From Microvirga roseola (GTDB lineage: Bacteria; Pseudomonadota; Alphaproteobacteria; Rhizobiales; Beijerinckiaceae), in NCBI RefSeq assembly GCF_020866965.1, contig NZ_JAJATX010000014.1, positions 23,365 through 87,364 on the forward strand: DNA of 64,000 nucleotides, read 5' to 3'. Position numbers and translations under genes: made by a program. Positions 9,283 to 19,560 of this stretch are shown here, in pieces (within the stretch, counting starts at the first letter, position 1; every line of letters begins with the position of its first letter). Under the pieces are notes generated by a model that saw nothing but the letters and a program-made list of their open reading frames with translations, was not told where the DNA came from and did no database searches.

Positions 9283-10246
9283 CGTAGCGTCTTTCGATAC
9301 CTTCCATCCGAAAGACTGGGCGCTCATGCCCTTCGAGGACACGGCCAATCACGGACAGGGTGATACCGACGCTATCTGCCTCTTTGAGGAAGCTGTCGAG
9401 GTTCTTTTCGGGAACGGTGCAGAGAATCTCGTAGTCGTCTCCCCCGGTCAGAACCCGATCCACCAGAGTAGGATCGGCCTCGACGGCCCTGCGAGCAGCG
9501 GCGGACAGGGGGACTTGGCCGATCTCGACTATGGCGGTCACGCCGCTCGCCCGCATCATCTTTGCAAGGTCGCCCGCCAGACCGTCGGAGACGTCCATGG
9601 CGGCCCGGGCATGGGTCCTCACCGCCTTTGCGAGGCGGTGGCGGGGCTGCGGATTGAGATATCGGTCGGCGAGGAAGGCTCCGTCCCCCGGCAAGAGACT
9701 CGCTGTCCAGGCCGGAGACGAGCGCAGCGTGAGCCCAAGGGCGGAATCGCCGATGGTTCCGGTGACGCAGATCACGTCGCCCGCCTTCGCATCCATCCGG
9801 TGGACCATGTGTCCTTTGGGCAGTTCTCCGATGGCGGTCACCGAGAGCGTCAGCGCACCCTTCGCTTTCACGGTATCACCACCCAGGAGCGGACAGGAGA
9901 AGTCCCGGGCAGCTTCGCCCAAGCCGGCGGCAAAGCCGGCAAGCCACTCCTCGGTCCAGTTCTCGGGCAGGGCAAGGCTCAACAGGAAGCCAGCCGGATC
10001 GGCGCCCTTCGCTGCGAGATCGGAGACATTCACGCCCAATGCCTTTCGGGCAATGGAGCCCGGCGGATCACCGGGAAGGAAGTGCACTGTCTCGACCAGC
10101 GCGTCCGTGGTGAGGATAAGGTCGTGCCCGGGCTTGGGAGAAAAGCTAGCTGCATCGTCCAGCAGGCCCAGCCCGCCCTCGCCCGCGAGGGGCGCGAAGA
10201 AGCGGGCGATCAGGCTGTCTTCGCCGAGGCGTTCAGGAGATCCCAT
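9257..10246 (-). CDS. thiL: Thiamine-monophosphate kinase
   Basis: ThiL phosphorylates thiamine monophosphate to the active thiamine pyrophosphate. The 329-residue protein has the PurM/ThiL ATP-binding fold: LLDDAASFSPKPG near the N-terminus, LILTTDALVETVHFLP, VNVSDLAAKGADP, LLGGDTVKA and AMDVSDGLAGDLAKM. All are characteristic. It starts 28 bases after the nusB stop on the minus strand in the rib-nusB-thiL order typical of alphaproteobacteria. Confidence 0.97.
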   Translation of the reverse strand: MGSPERLGEDSLIARFFAPLAGEGGLGLLDDAASFSPKPGHDLILTTDALVETVHFLPGDPPGSIARKALGVNVSDLAAKGADPAGFLLSLALPENWTEEWLAGFAAGLGEAARDFSCPLLGGDTVKAKGALTLSVTAIGELPKGHMVHRMDAKAGDVICVTGTIGDSALGLTLRSSPAWTASLLPGDGAFLADRYLNPQPRHRLAKAVRTHARAAMDVSDGLAGDLAKMMRASGVTAIVEIGQVPLSAAARRAVEADPTLVDRVLTGGDDYEILCTVPEKNLDSFLKEADSVGITLSVIGRVLEGHERPVFRMEGIERRYDVGSYSHF

Positions 10247-10274
10247 GGAACGATGCCACCCGCCGCCCGTAGTT

Positions 10275-10757
10275 CTACCGCTTGGCCTGTCCCGCCGCCT
10301 TCTTTTCCAGCTCGCCGGGACGGACCTCGCGGGCCAGATTGTCGAGCACCGCGTTCACGAGACCGGGCTCGTCCTCGCCATAGAAGCCATGGGTCACGTC
10401 CACATATTCGGAGATCACGACCCGGGCCGGCACGTCCTTACGGTAGATGAGCTCATAGCCGCCGGCGCGAAGGATGGCGCGCAGAACCGCCTCGACGCGC
10501 CGCAGGGGCCAGCCGGAGGCAAGCGCGTTGTCGATCTTCACGTCGATGGGGCGCTGGTTGTCGACCACGCCCCGAATGATGTCGCGGAAGAAATTGACGT
10601 CGGACGGCTTGAACTCGATCCCCTCGACCTCCCGGCCGATCCAAAAGGCCTCGAACTCCGCCAGCGCATCGAGGACGCTCTTGCCGGATACGTCCATCTG
10701 ATAGAGGGCCTGGACAGCCGCAAGGCGGGCCGCCGAGCGCTCTGCGGGCTTCGTCAT
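10275..10757 (-). CDS. nusB: Transcription antitermination factor NusB
   Basis: NusB, with NusE (S10), binds boxA and supports rRNA antitermination. The 160-residue all-helical protein shows the N-terminal AARLAAVQALYQMD segment, then IDVKIDNALASGWPLRRVEAVLRAILR split over two helices, and the C-terminal VISEYVDVTHGFY and ENEPGLVN-like GEDEPGLVNAVLD. It starts 2 bases beyond the ribH stop, so the two are almost certainly co-transcribed and coupled. Confidence 0.97.
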   Translation of the reverse strand: MTKPAERSAARLAAVQALYQMDVSGKSVLDALAEFEAFWIGREVEGIEFKPSDVNFFRDIIRGVVDNQRPIDVKIDNALASGWPLRRVEAVLRAILRAGGYELIYRKDVPARVVISEYVDVTHGFYGEDEPGLVNAVLDNLAREVRPGELEKKAAGQAKR

Positions 10758-10759
10758 GA

Positions 10760-11251
10760 TCAGGCCTCCTCGAGGTTACGCTTGATGCGCAGGACGGCCA
10801 GAGCCGCTTCCACCGCTCCCCCGCCCTTATTCAATTCATTCACACGGGCTCGGGTCCAAGCCTGCTCGTCGTTCTCGACGGTGAGAATGCCGTTGGCGAG
10901 GGGGATGCGGCGGGCGACCGACAGGTCCATGAGGGCGCGGGCGCTCTCGCCCGCGACAATGTCGTAGTGCCCCGTCTCGCCGCGGATCACGCAACCGAGA
11001 GCCACGACGGCGTCGTAAGGCCTGCCAGCCTTTGCGGCAGCATCCAGGGCAATGGCGGCGGTTGCAGGGATTTCGAGCGCCCCGTCCACCGTCAGCACGT
11101 CGACGATCGCCTGGGCCTCCTCTGCGACCCCGCGCGCCCCGCGCAGCAGTTCGTCGGCGATATCATCGTAGAAGCGCGCCTCGATGACCAGGATGCGGGC
11201 GCCGGGAACCGGCGGACGGGAGCTTTGCGGCTTTGCGGAATGCGAGACCAT
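10760..11251 (-). CDS. ribH: 6,7-dimethyl-8-ribityllumazine synthase
   Basis: This is the penultimate enzyme of riboflavin synthesis. The 163-residue protein has the family segments ILVIEARFYDDIADELLRGA, VPGALEIP-like VDGALEIPATAAIA, the phosphate-binding region VALGCVIRGETGHYD (with the general-base His), and NGILTVENDEQAW. The frame is open upstream to 11359, but I chose the ATG at 11251 (MVSHSAKP) because the extra residues would be encoded by a mosaic repeat and have no family match. Confidence 0.95.
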   Translation of the reverse strand: MVSHSAKPQSSRPPVPGARILVIEARFYDDIADELLRGARGVAEEAQAIVDVLTVDGALEIPATAAIALDAAAKAGRPYDAVVALGCVIRGETGHYDIVAGESARALMDLSVARRIPLANGILTVENDEQAWTRARVNELNKGGGAVEAALAVLRIKRNLEEA

Positions 11252-11288
11252 GGGTGACTTGTGAAACCTTTGTCTGTGTCCTCCCTCT

Positions 11289-11382
11289 TCCTGAGGAGCG
11301 GAGAGGATCCGCATCTCGAAGGAGGGTTTCGGGAACACTGGAGCGCTCTCGTCCTTCAAGACGGCCTGCGGCCTTCTCAGGA
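11289..11382. repeat. Inverted pair of palindromic intergenic repeats
   Basis: Two related imperfect palindromes lie in opposite orientation in the ribE-ribH gap: 11289-11323 begins tcctgagga and ends ctcgaagga, and 11352-11382 begins tccttcaaga and ends tctcagga. Each half can fold into a hairpin, and the pair forms a larger one. The ends resemble short interspersed palindromes I know from Hyphomicrobiales genomes. It could stabilise or attenuate the rib-nusB-thiL transcript. Confidence 0.6.
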
Positions 11383-11420
11383 TGGAGAGCTATGTACGGG
11401 TCCGGGAATGCTGAGCGTCC

Positions 11421-12059
11421 CTACCCTGCCCCGCGCGCCTCCGCAAGGCGTGCCGCGTAGCGGGCCATCAGATCGACCTCGAGATTGAGCTTGTCGCCGA
11501 CCTTCCGCGCGCCCCAGGTGGTCACGTTCAGAGTGTGGGGGATGATAAGGACGGAGAAGATGTCGTCCGTTACCGAATTGACGGTCAGCGATGTGCCGTC
11601 CAGGCAGACGGAGCCCTTTTCCGCAATGAAGGAAGATAGGGCCTGCGGAGCCTTGATCACGAAGCGGGCAGTCGGCCCCCATGGGTCGTCGCCAGCGGTG
11701 ATGGCCTCCCGCGCCACGATGGTGGCGACGCCGTCCACGTGCCCGGTGACAATATGGCCGCCGAGCTCGTCCCCGATCTTGAGGGCGCGCTCCAGGTTGA
11801 CCCGTGTGCCCGCCTGCCACTCCCCGACCGTGGTGCGCTCCAGGGTCTCGGCGGCGGCATCCACATCGAACCAGCAGCCTCCCTCTTCCCGGGGACCGAA
11901 GCCGACCACCGTCAGGCATGGTCCCCCGCAGGCGATGGAGGCCCCCATCGTAATCGTTGCCGGATCATAGGCGGAATGGACGCGCAGGCGCTTGAGCGTG
12001 CCTTGCGTCCCATCGACCGTTGCAACCTCACCGATATCGGTGACGATCCCCGTAAACAT
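11421..12059 (-). CDS. ribE: Riboflavin synthase, alpha chain
   Basis: This enzyme dismutates two lumazine molecules into riboflavin. The 212-residue protein has the two-fold repeated lumazine-binding domain: MFTGIVTDIGEV opens the first half, and IVTGHVDGVATI opens the second with LDGTSLTVNSV. I chose the ATG at 12059, which gives the canonical MFTGIV start and forms a TGATG overlap with the ribD stop. The frame extends five codons further to 12074 without support. Confidence 0.97.
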   Translation of the reverse strand: MFTGIVTDIGEVATVDGTQGTLKRLRVHSAYDPATITMGASIACGGPCLTVVGFGPREEGGCWFDVDAAAETLERTTVGEWQAGTRVNLERALKIGDELGGHIVTGHVDGVATIVAREAITAGDDPWGPTARFVIKAPQALSSFIAEKGSVCLDGTSLTVNSVTDDIFSVLIIPHTLNVTTWGARKVGDKLNLEVDLMARYAARLAEARGAG

Positions 12060-13198
12060 CAGGGTTTCTCCCAAAACATGAAAAGGTCGCGGCCGATCTG
12101 CTCCTCGGCCACGAAATCGAGGTTGTCCATCCGGTCCTGAAGCGAAAGGCCGAGCGCCGGCACGTCGCCTTCGCCCCTGGCGGAGCGGCCGGTGACGAGG
12201 AGGAGTTCGTCGATCAGATCCGACGCAGCCAGGGCATCGGCCAGACCGGGGCCGCCCTCGCAGAAGATCCGGGTCAGTCCGCGGGTCCCCAGCAGTGCCA
12301 GCGCCTCGGGCAGCGAGACGCGCCCGTCTGCGTCCGGAGCCACGCGCATGATCTCGACGCCCTGCGCTTTCAACGCCTGCTCGGGTTCGACCGGGGCCTC
12401 GGCGGCGGCGACGATCCAGGTCGGGATCTCCCGCGCTCCGGCAGCGACACGCGATGCGGCGGGGGTCCGAAGGTGGGAATCGAGGATGACGCGGATGGGC
12501 GAGCGCCCTTCGAGGCCCGGCAGGCGGACATTGAGCAGCGGGTCATCCGCCAGCACTGTCCCGACGCCTACCATGATCGCATCCGCATGCGCCCGCATGA
12601 GGTGGACGCGCGCATTGGCGGTCTCGCCGGTGATCATCAGGCGGCCGCCGCTGCGCCTGCCAGCAAATCCTTCCGTGGTCCGCGCCAGCTTCAGCGTCAC
12701 GGCCGGCCGCCCCTTCGCCACGCGGGTGATATGGCCGCGATGGGCGCGGAAGGCCTGTCCTGCGAGGCAGCCGACCGAGACCTCGATCCCGGCCTCGCGC
12801 AGCCGGTTATGGCCCAGCCCTGCGACGCGGGCGTCAGGGTCCTCCAGGGCGGAGACGACCCGTAAGACCCCGGATTCGACCACCGCATCGGCACAGGGAG
12901 GGGTCTTGCCGTGGTGGGAGCAGGGTTCAAGCGAGACATAGAGCGTCGCTCCCCTCGCCCGCTCTCCGGCGGCGGCGAGCGCCACCCGCTCCGCATGGGG
13001 ACGGCCTCCGGGCTGGGTCGCGCCCTGGGCCAGGATGACAGGCCCACCGCCGCGCTCGTCCACCACCACGGCGCCGACCGACGGGTTAGGCCAAGTCAGG
13101 CCGAGATTCCGCTCGCCCAGGGTGACGGCGAGGCGCATGAAGCATTCATCCTGCAGGGTGGCCTCGGGCAGCGCACCCCTTGGCCCGGAGGCGCTCAT
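12059..13198 (-). CDS. ribD: Bifunctional riboflavin deaminase-reductase RibD
   Basis: RibD carries out the second and third steps of riboflavin synthesis. Residues about 15-150 form the deaminase domain with the zinc ligands HAERVALAAAGE and LEPCSHHGKTPPC. Residues about 155-375 form the NADPH-dependent reductase domain (VTLKLARTTEGF, DAIMVGVGTVLADDPLL, IFCEGGPGLADAL). The ATG at 13198 overlaps the nrdR stop as TGATG; a GTG one codon earlier is also possible. Confidence 0.97.
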   Translation of the reverse strand: MSASGPRGALPEATLQDECFMRLAVTLGERNLGLTWPNPSVGAVVVDERGGGPVILAQGATQPGGRPHAERVALAAAGERARGATLYVSLEPCSHHGKTPPCADAVVESGVLRVVSALEDPDARVAGLGHNRLREAGIEVSVGCLAGQAFRAHRGHITRVAKGRPAVTLKLARTTEGFAGRRSGGRLMITGETANARVHLMRAHADAIMVGVGTVLADDPLLNVRLPGLEGRSPIRVILDSHLRTPAASRVAAGAREIPTWIVAAAEAPVEPEQALKAQGVEIMRVAPDADGRVSLPEALALLGTRGLTRIFCEGGPGLADALAASDLIDELLLVTGRSARGEGDVPALGLSLQDRMDNLDFVAEEQIGRDLFMFWEKP

Positions 13199-13701
13199 CA
13201 CTCGGACTGCACCGGCTTGCGCCTGCGGGAGGGTGCGGGCTCCACGCCCTCCACCTCGGCGAGCTTGCCCAGGATCTCTTCGAAGTCCTTGGCCTCGCGG
13301 AAGTTCTTGTAGACGGAGGCGAAGCGCACATAGGCCACGTCATCGAGGCCCTTCAGACCCTCCATCACGAGTTCGCCCACGGTCTCGCTCGGAACCTCGC
13401 CGTCGCCCATGCTCTCGAGCTGGCGCACGATGCCGTTGATCATGCGCTCGACGCGCTCGGGCTCCACCGGGCGCTTACGCAAAGCCACCTCGACCGATTG
13501 CTGGAGCTTGTCCCGGTCGAACGGCACGCGCCGGCCGGAGCGCTTCAGCACTGTCAGCTCGCGCAGCTGCACGCGCTCGAAGGTCGTGAACCGGCCACCG
13601 CAATCCGGGCAGATGCGGCGGCGACGGATGGCCGAGGAATCGTCCGTGGGGCGGGAGTCCTTCACCTGGGTGTCCAGGCTCCCGCAATAAGGGCACCGCA
13701 T
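13198..13701 (-). CDS. nrdR: Transcriptional repressor NrdR
   Basis: NrdR is the nucleotide-sensing repressor of ribonucleotide reductase genes. The 167-residue protein has the N-terminal zinc ribbon [15 protein letters not shown] ... [12 protein letters not shown] and the following ATP-cone ([18 protein letters not shown]). It lies between glyA (15-base gap) and ribD (overlapping), as in most alphaproteobacteria. The C-terminal tail is basic and variable. Confidence 0.98.
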   Translation of the reverse strand: MRCPYCGSLDTQVKDSRPTDDSSAIRRRRICPDCGGRFTTFERVQLRELTVLKRSGRRVPFDRDKLQQSVEVALRKRPVEPERVERMINGIVRQLESMGDGEVPSETVGELVMEGLKGLDDVAYVRFASVYKNFREAKDFEEILGKLAEVEGVEPAPSRRRKPVQSE

Positions 13702-13716
13702 CGGTCAGTCTCGATA

Positions 13717-15027
13717 TCAGGTGTAGATCGGGAACCGGCGGGTCAGCTCGTGGACACGATGCTTCACCGACTCCTCGGTCGCAGCATTGCCCTCGTCCCC
13801 ATGCTTGGCGAGGCCATCGAGCGTCTCGACGATCAGCTCGCCCACCCGCTTGAACTCGGCCACGCCGAAGCCGCGGGAGGTGGCAGCGGGGGTGCCGAGG
13901 CGGACACCGGAGGTCACCATGGGCTTTTCGGGATCGAAGGGAACGCCATTCTTGTTGCAAGTGATGTGGGCGCGGCCGAGCGCGGCTTCCGCCGCCTTGC
14001 CGGTGAGCTTCTTCGGACGCAGGTCCACCAGCATCAGGTGATTGTCCGTGCCGCCGGCGACGATGGCGTAGCCGTTCGCGAGCATCGTGTCGGCCAGGAC
14101 CTTGGCATTCTCGACCACGGATCGGGCATAGAGCTTGAACTCAGGCCGCAGCGCCTCGCCGAAGGCCACGGCCTTGGCGGCGATCACATGCATGAGCGGA
14201 CCGCCCTGAAGGCCGGGGAAAATCGCGGAATTGACCTTCTTGGCGATGTCCTCGTCATTGGTGAGAATCATGCCGCCGCGCGGGCCGCGAAGGGTCTTGT
14301 GGGTGGTGGTGGTGACCACGTGGGCGTGGGGGAACGGAGACGGATGCGCGCCGCCCGCGACGAGGCCCGCGAAATGGGCGATGTCCACCATGAAGAAGGC
14401 CCCGACCTCGTCCGCGATCTCGCGGAAACGGTCGAAGTCCCAGAAGCGGGAATAGGCCGAGCCGCCGGCCACGATCACTTTTGGCTTATGCTCGCGGGCG
14501 AGGCGGGCGACCTCGTCCATGTCGATGATCTGGTCCTCTTCACGAACCTTGTAGCTCACCACATTGAACCACTTGCCGGACATGTTGACCGGGGAACCGT
14601 GGGTCAGGTGGCCACCGCAGGCGAGGTCCAGCCCCATGAAGGTGTCGCCGGGTTTCATGAGTGCCATGAAGACTGCCTGGTTGGCCTGGGAGCCGGAATT
14701 CGGCTGGACGTTGGCGAACTTGCAGTCGAAGAGCCGCTTGGCGCGGTCGATGGCGAGTTCCTCGGCGATGTCGACGAACTGGCAGCCGCCGTAGTAGCGG
14801 CGGCCCGGATAGCCCTCCGCATACTTGTTGGTCATCACCGAACCCTGGGCCTCCAAAACGGCCCGGGAGACGATGTTCTCGGAGGCGATCAGCTCGATCT
14901 CGTCGCGCTGGCGACCGAGCTCCAGCTCGATGGCGCGGGCGATCTCGGGATCGCTGTTGGCCAGGCTCGCCGAGAAAAAGCTGTTGGACAGATGGCTTCG
15001 TGCCGCTTCACCCGCGCTCATGGTCAT
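13717..15027 (-). CDS. glyA: Serine hydroxymethyltransferase
   Basis: GlyA interconverts serine and glycine with tetrahydrofolate, the main one-carbon source. The protein has the PLP-binding lysine motif [16 protein letters not shown], the N-terminal [11 protein letters not shown] and [15 protein letters not shown] segments, and [12 protein letters not shown] near the C-terminus. I chose the ATG at 15027, which follows an AGGAAGG ribosome-binding site; the frame is open for 21 more codons with no family match. It heads the nrdR-rib-nusB-thiL group. Confidence 0.97.
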   Translation of the reverse strand: MTMSAGEAARSHLSNSFFSASLANSDPEIARAIELELGRQRDEIELIASENIVSRAVLEAQGSVMTNKYAEGYPGRRYYGGCQFVDIAEELAIDRAKRLFDCKFANVQPNSGSQANQAVFMALMKPGDTFMGLDLACGGHLTHGSPVNMSGKWFNVVSYKVREEDQIIDMDEVARLAREHKPKVIVAGGSAYSRFWDFDRFREIADEVGAFFMVDIAHFAGLVAGGAHPSPFPHAHVVTTTTHKTLRGPRGGMILTNDEDIAKKVNSAIFPGLQGGPLMHVIAAKAVAFGEALRPEFKLYARSVVENAKVLADTMLANGYAIVAGGTDNHLMLVDLRPKKLTGKAAEAALGRAHITCNKNGVPFDPEKPMVTSGVRLGTPAATSRGFGVAEFKRVGELIVETLDGLAKHGDEGNAATEESVKHRVHELTRRFPIYT

Positions 15028-15140
15028 CCTCGCCTTCCTGTGAGCCCGCCTGAAACGGCCGCTCGGTCTGAATCGTCTGGCCTTTACCATGGGCCGGCGA
15101 AGTGCGCCAACCCGTCGAAGACCTGCCTAACCGGCTTTTG

Positions 15141-15173
15141 AAAAACGACAGCCCGCCTGAAGGCGGGCTGTCG
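15141..15173 (-). terminator. Rho-independent terminator of the L,D-transpeptidase gene
   Basis: A perfect 12-base-pair stem (cgacagcccgcc / ggcgggctgtcg) with a 4-base loop is followed on the minus strand by TTTTT. It lies 25 bases beyond the transpeptidase stop and separates it from glyA. Confidence 0.9.
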
Positions 15174-15197
15174 AATGGATATTTCCGTTAGGGCGGA

Positions 15198-16463
15198 TCA
15201 GTTCTGCAGGAACATCTCCGCATCGGGCTCGGTCGGCTCCACGCTCGCGACCGGGATCGCGGCGCCGAGGCCGTCCTTGCCGTAAATGTCGTCGCGGAAC
15301 TGCACGAGGCCGTCCGGGGTCGCCCAGGCGGTGATGTAGACCCAGCGGATCGGCACCGCCTGGGCGAGCCGGGCATCGATGCGCTCGCCGGACTTGAAGG
15401 TGGCGTCGATCTGCTCGCGGGTCCAGCCGGGCGTGTCCTTCAGGAGCCACTCGATGTAGTCGCGCACATTCTGCACGCGGATGCAGCCCGAGGAGACGAA
15501 GCGGAAATCATCGCCGAAGATGCCCTTGGAGGGCGTGTCGTGCATGTAGACGCCGTGCTGGTTCGGGATGTTGATGCGCACGAAGCCCATGGAGTTGAGT
15601 TCGCCGCCCGGATCCTGCCGGAAGCGATAGCGGGTCGCCTCGTCCGAGAACCAGTTGACCTGGGACGGCGAAAGCTCCTGATCTCCCTTGAAGATCCGGA
15701 TCTTGTTGTCCGTCAGGTAGCTCGGCTCCTTCTGCATCTTCGGGATCAGATCCTTCTTGATGATCGAAGCCGGCACGGTCCAGAAGGGATTGAAATTGAC
15801 CTCGACCACCTTGGAGTCGAGGAGCGGCGACTGGCGGTCGACCTTGCCGACGCCGGCGGCGTGGCGGGTGTGGACCACCCCGTTCTCCACCGTCTCGACG
15901 AGGGCGGCGGGAATGTTGGCGACCACGTACTTGTTACCGAGGCCGCGCATCTGGGCACGCAGGCGCTCGACATTGATCTCGAGCTGGCGGATGCGGATAT
16001 CGACCGGCACGTTCATGGCCGCAATGGTCGCAGCCGTCATCGTGCCTGTGGAGCTGATGCCGTGGCGGGCCTGGAAGCGGCGAACGCCCGCCTCGACGTA
16101 GGAATCATAGATCGGCGACTGGCCCGCGGCCGGGTCGAGATCGCCGGTGACGATCAGGCGCTGGCGGAGAGCCATGACGGCCGGGCTCTTGGCGCCGACC
16201 CGCAGCCCCTGGACGCCCTGGACCGGCTGCCAGCCGCCGCGCGCGGCGATAGCGCGGTAATACTCGATCATCTGCTCCGTGGCCGCGAGGGCCTCGGGCG
16301 ACAGCATGGGGGTCGAGATCCGCTGAACGCGCGTGCGGGACACGGCCTCGTAGTTCTGCGACCATTCGGCCTGTCCCTGAGCGAATTGCTGGGCCAGGGC
16401 CGAGATCGCAGGCGTGAAGACGAGGGCGAGCGATCCTGTCAGGAGGGTTCGGCGAGACAACAT
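15198..16463 (-). CDS. L,D-transpeptidase family protein (YkuD domain)
   Basis: This enzyme probably forms 3-3 cross-links or attaches proteins to peptidoglycan in the periplasm. The 421-residue protein has a twin-arginine-like signal (LSRRTLLTGSLALVF), a peptidoglycan-binding domain (about 85-150, SPAVMALRQRL and VRRFQARHG), and a YkuD domain with His308 (YMHDTPSKG) and catalytic Cys327 (SSGCIRVQNVRD). The order resembles E. coli YcbB/LdtD. I chose the ATG at 16463, where the signal peptide begins. Confidence 0.93.
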   Translation of the reverse strand: MLSRRTLLTGSLALVFTPAISALAQQFAQGQAEWSQNYEAVSRTRVQRISTPMLSPEALAATEQMIEYYRAIAARGGWQPVQGVQGLRVGAKSPAVMALRQRLIVTGDLDPAAGQSPIYDSYVEAGVRRFQARHGISSTGTMTAATIAAMNVPVDIRIRQLEINVERLRAQMRGLGNKYVVANIPAALVETVENGVVHTRHAAGVGKVDRQSPLLDSKVVEVNFNPFWTVPASIIKKDLIPKMQKEPSYLTDNKIRIFKGDQELSPSQVNWFSDEATRYRFRQDPGGELNSMGFVRINIPNQHGVYMHDTPSKGIFGDDFRFVSSGCIRVQNVRDYIEWLLKDTPGWTREQIDATFKSGERIDARLAQAVPIRWVYITAWATPDGLVQFRDDIYGKDGLGAAIPVASVEPTEPDAEMFLQN

Positions 16464-16780
16464 GAGCACAGGCTCTTCCCTGTTGGATATAGTCGACGGG
16501 CGGCGCATGAACGGGGTTCACGACCACCTTTCTCTTCCGGCGATCTCTGCCGGGAGAGAATTAAGGAACAGTGTCGAGAACGGAGAACTTCGGGGCCATT
16601 TTATGGCAGAATGGCTGGCCGGCAGGATCTTGGTTCTCGAAACCGCATCCGACACCATCTCTAGCCTGGAACTGTGTTTCTGAGGATACACTTCCCCGTG
16701 AAGCTGAGCCGTGGACCGGCAGCCCACGCCCCCCTCTCCCGTATCACATTCAGAATTGCTTGTAAGCTATTATTCCTAAG
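16464..16780. other. Gene-free stretch upstream of the L,D-transpeptidase gene
   Basis: These 317 bases lie between the transpeptidase start and the stop of the DUF6163-like gene, both on the minus strand, so the transpeptidase promoter should be here. A small inverted repeat (tcgagaac at 16574-16581, gttctcga at 16633-16640) is visible. I see no coding region or RNA gene. Confidence 0.5.
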
Positions 16781-17251
16781 CTAGTTTTCCCAATTCGACT
16801 CCCGGGCTGCCAGCCAGGAGATCCCCAGATAGATCGCGACAAGGGTCAGGAAGAAGACCATGGTAGGCATCCCGCCGGAGACGATGCCCGGGAAGAACGC
16901 CGCCAGAATCAGGTGACTCATCACCGCCAGAAGCCACATGATTCCGCCCCAGGTGCTGGCCATCCACAGGCCCACCGCCGCGATGAGGTCGATCAGGGCG
17001 AAATAGATGACGGTCGCCTGATAGCCGGTGGAACGGTTCTCGAAATGGCCGATGGGCGTCCAGATCCCGAGGATGACGGCCCAGGCGCTCAGGCCCTTCA
17101 TGATCCAGACGATCGCCAGGACGCGCATGAACCAGGTGAGAACGAAGCTCCAGCGCAAGGCAGAGGGAGCGACCGGATGCTCCTCGATCCGGTCCGAGAT
17201 GTAGTCCCTGCCGGCCTCGGACGTGTTCCCGGGCCCCGTATTGCGCGCCAT
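16781..17251 (-). CDS. DUF6163-like small membrane protein
   Basis: This 156-residue protein has about four hydrophobic segments (LTWFMRVLAIVWIM, VIYFALIDLIAAVGLWM, MWLLAVMSHLILAAFF, TMVFFLTLVAIYLGIS) after a polar N-terminus. It resembles the uncharacterised DUF6163 family, though I make that match from memory. The ATG at 17251 overlaps the stop of the upstream hydrolase gene as TGATG, so translation is probably coupled. Function is unknown. Confidence 0.75.
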   Translation of the reverse strand: MARNTGPGNTSEAGRDYISDRIEEHPVAPSALRWSFVLTWFMRVLAIVWIMKGLSAWAVILGIWTPIGHFENRSTGYQATVIYFALIDLIAAVGLWMASTWGGIMWLLAVMSHLILAAFFPGIVSGGMPTMVFFLTLVAIYLGISWLAARESNWEN

Positions 17252-18303
17252 CAGGCGACCTCCAGTTCCTGATCGCCCAGGCTGGCGAAGTGCTTCTCGA
17301 CGACGGCGGGATCCACATCGCCGATGGCGGCGGGCTGCCATCGGGGGCTGTTGTCCTTGTCGACGATCACCGCCCGTACGCCCTCATAGAAGTCATGGCC
17401 GTCCGGAATCCGGGAGACGATGCGAAATTCGGTCCTCATCGCGTCCTCGAAATCCAGTGCACCTCCCCGGCGCACCTGCTCGAAGGCGATGCTCATGCTG
17501 GTCGGCGACTTCGTCCGCATTCCGGCAGCGGTCCGGGCTGCGAACTCGGAGCCCTTGGCTGCGGCCTCGTCGAGACGCTTCAGGATGGCGGCGACGCTAT
17601 CGGCGGAGAAGCAGTCATCGATCACTGCCTGCTCGGAGGCCAGAGGTGCGGGACCGGGATCGATGGCGGCCGCCTTCAAGGCCTGCTCCACCGGCTCGCC
17701 GTCGGTCAGCGCTTGCCGCAGGCTATCGATGCTCTCGCTCGCGACTGCATGGGTGGCGAGCCCCAGCATGACGGCATCGGCCCGTTTGACCCGATCGCCC
17801 GTGAGCGCAAGATACATGCCCATCTGTCCCGGCAGGCGCGGCAGGGCGTAGGTCGCCCCGACATCGGGGAAGAAACCGATGCCGACTTCGGGCATCGCGA
17901 AGAGATAGCGCTCGCCTGCGACACGGTGCGAGCCGTGGAGCGACACGCCGACGCCGCCCCCCATGACGATGCCGTCGATCAGCGAAACATAGGGCTTCGG
18001 ATAGCGCTTGATGACGATGTTGAGCTGGTATTCCTCCCGCCAGAAGGCAAGCGCCTCGTCTCGCCTGCCGGCTTTGAGGTCTTCGGTCAACTGGCGGATG
18101 TCGCCGCCGGCGCAGAAGGCCTTTCCGCCCGCACCCTGGACGACGATCCGCGTGACGGCGGGATCCTTGGCCCAGGAATCAAGCGCCCGGCGCATCTCGC
18201 GGACCATGCCAAGATTCAAGGCATTGAGCGCGCGCGGCCGGTTGAGCGTGATCAGGCCGGCCGAACCTTGCCTCTCGCAGACGACTTCGACGCTCTCGTC
18301 CAT
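17251..18303 (-). CDS. 3-hydroxyisobutyryl-CoA hydrolase (enoyl-CoA hydratase/isomerase family)
   Basis: The 350-residue crotonase-fold protein matches the HIBADH-pathway hydrolase of valine breakdown. It has the oxyanion-hole segments GKAFCAGGDIRQL and DGIVMGGGVGVSLHG, then MPEVGIGFFPDVGATY, and the longer C-terminal part seen in 3-hydroxyisobutyryl-CoA hydrolases but not in ordinary hydratases. It diverges from hemB across 187 bases. A true enoyl-CoA hydratase role cannot be excluded from sequence alone. Confidence 0.88.
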   Translation of the reverse strand: MDESVEVVCERQGSAGLITLNRPRALNALNLGMVREMRRALDSWAKDPAVTRIVVQGAGGKAFCAGGDIRQLTEDLKAGRRDEALAFWREEYQLNIVIKRYPKPYVSLIDGIVMGGGVGVSLHGSHRVAGERYLFAMPEVGIGFFPDVGATYALPRLPGQMGMYLALTGDRVKRADAVMLGLATHAVASESIDSLRQALTDGEPVEQALKAAAIDPGPAPLASEQAVIDDCFSADSVAAILKRLDEAAAKGSEFAARTAAGMRTKSPTSMSIAFEQVRRGGALDFEDAMRTEFRIVSRIPDGHDFYEGVRAVIVDKDNSPRWQPAAIGDVDPAVVEKHFASLGDQELEVA

Positions 18304-19534
<1,231 letters not shown>

Positions 19535-19560
19535 GGATCCTTCGCAGCGAGGCCCGGCCC

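Noticed and set aside
15028-15140. Riboswitch upstream of glyA
   Set aside because: No glycine- or SAM-type aptamer core is visible in the leader.
13180-15141. 653-residue plus-strand open frame over nrdR and glyA
   Set aside because: Same reason: a complement shadow of real genes, lacking any recognised motif.
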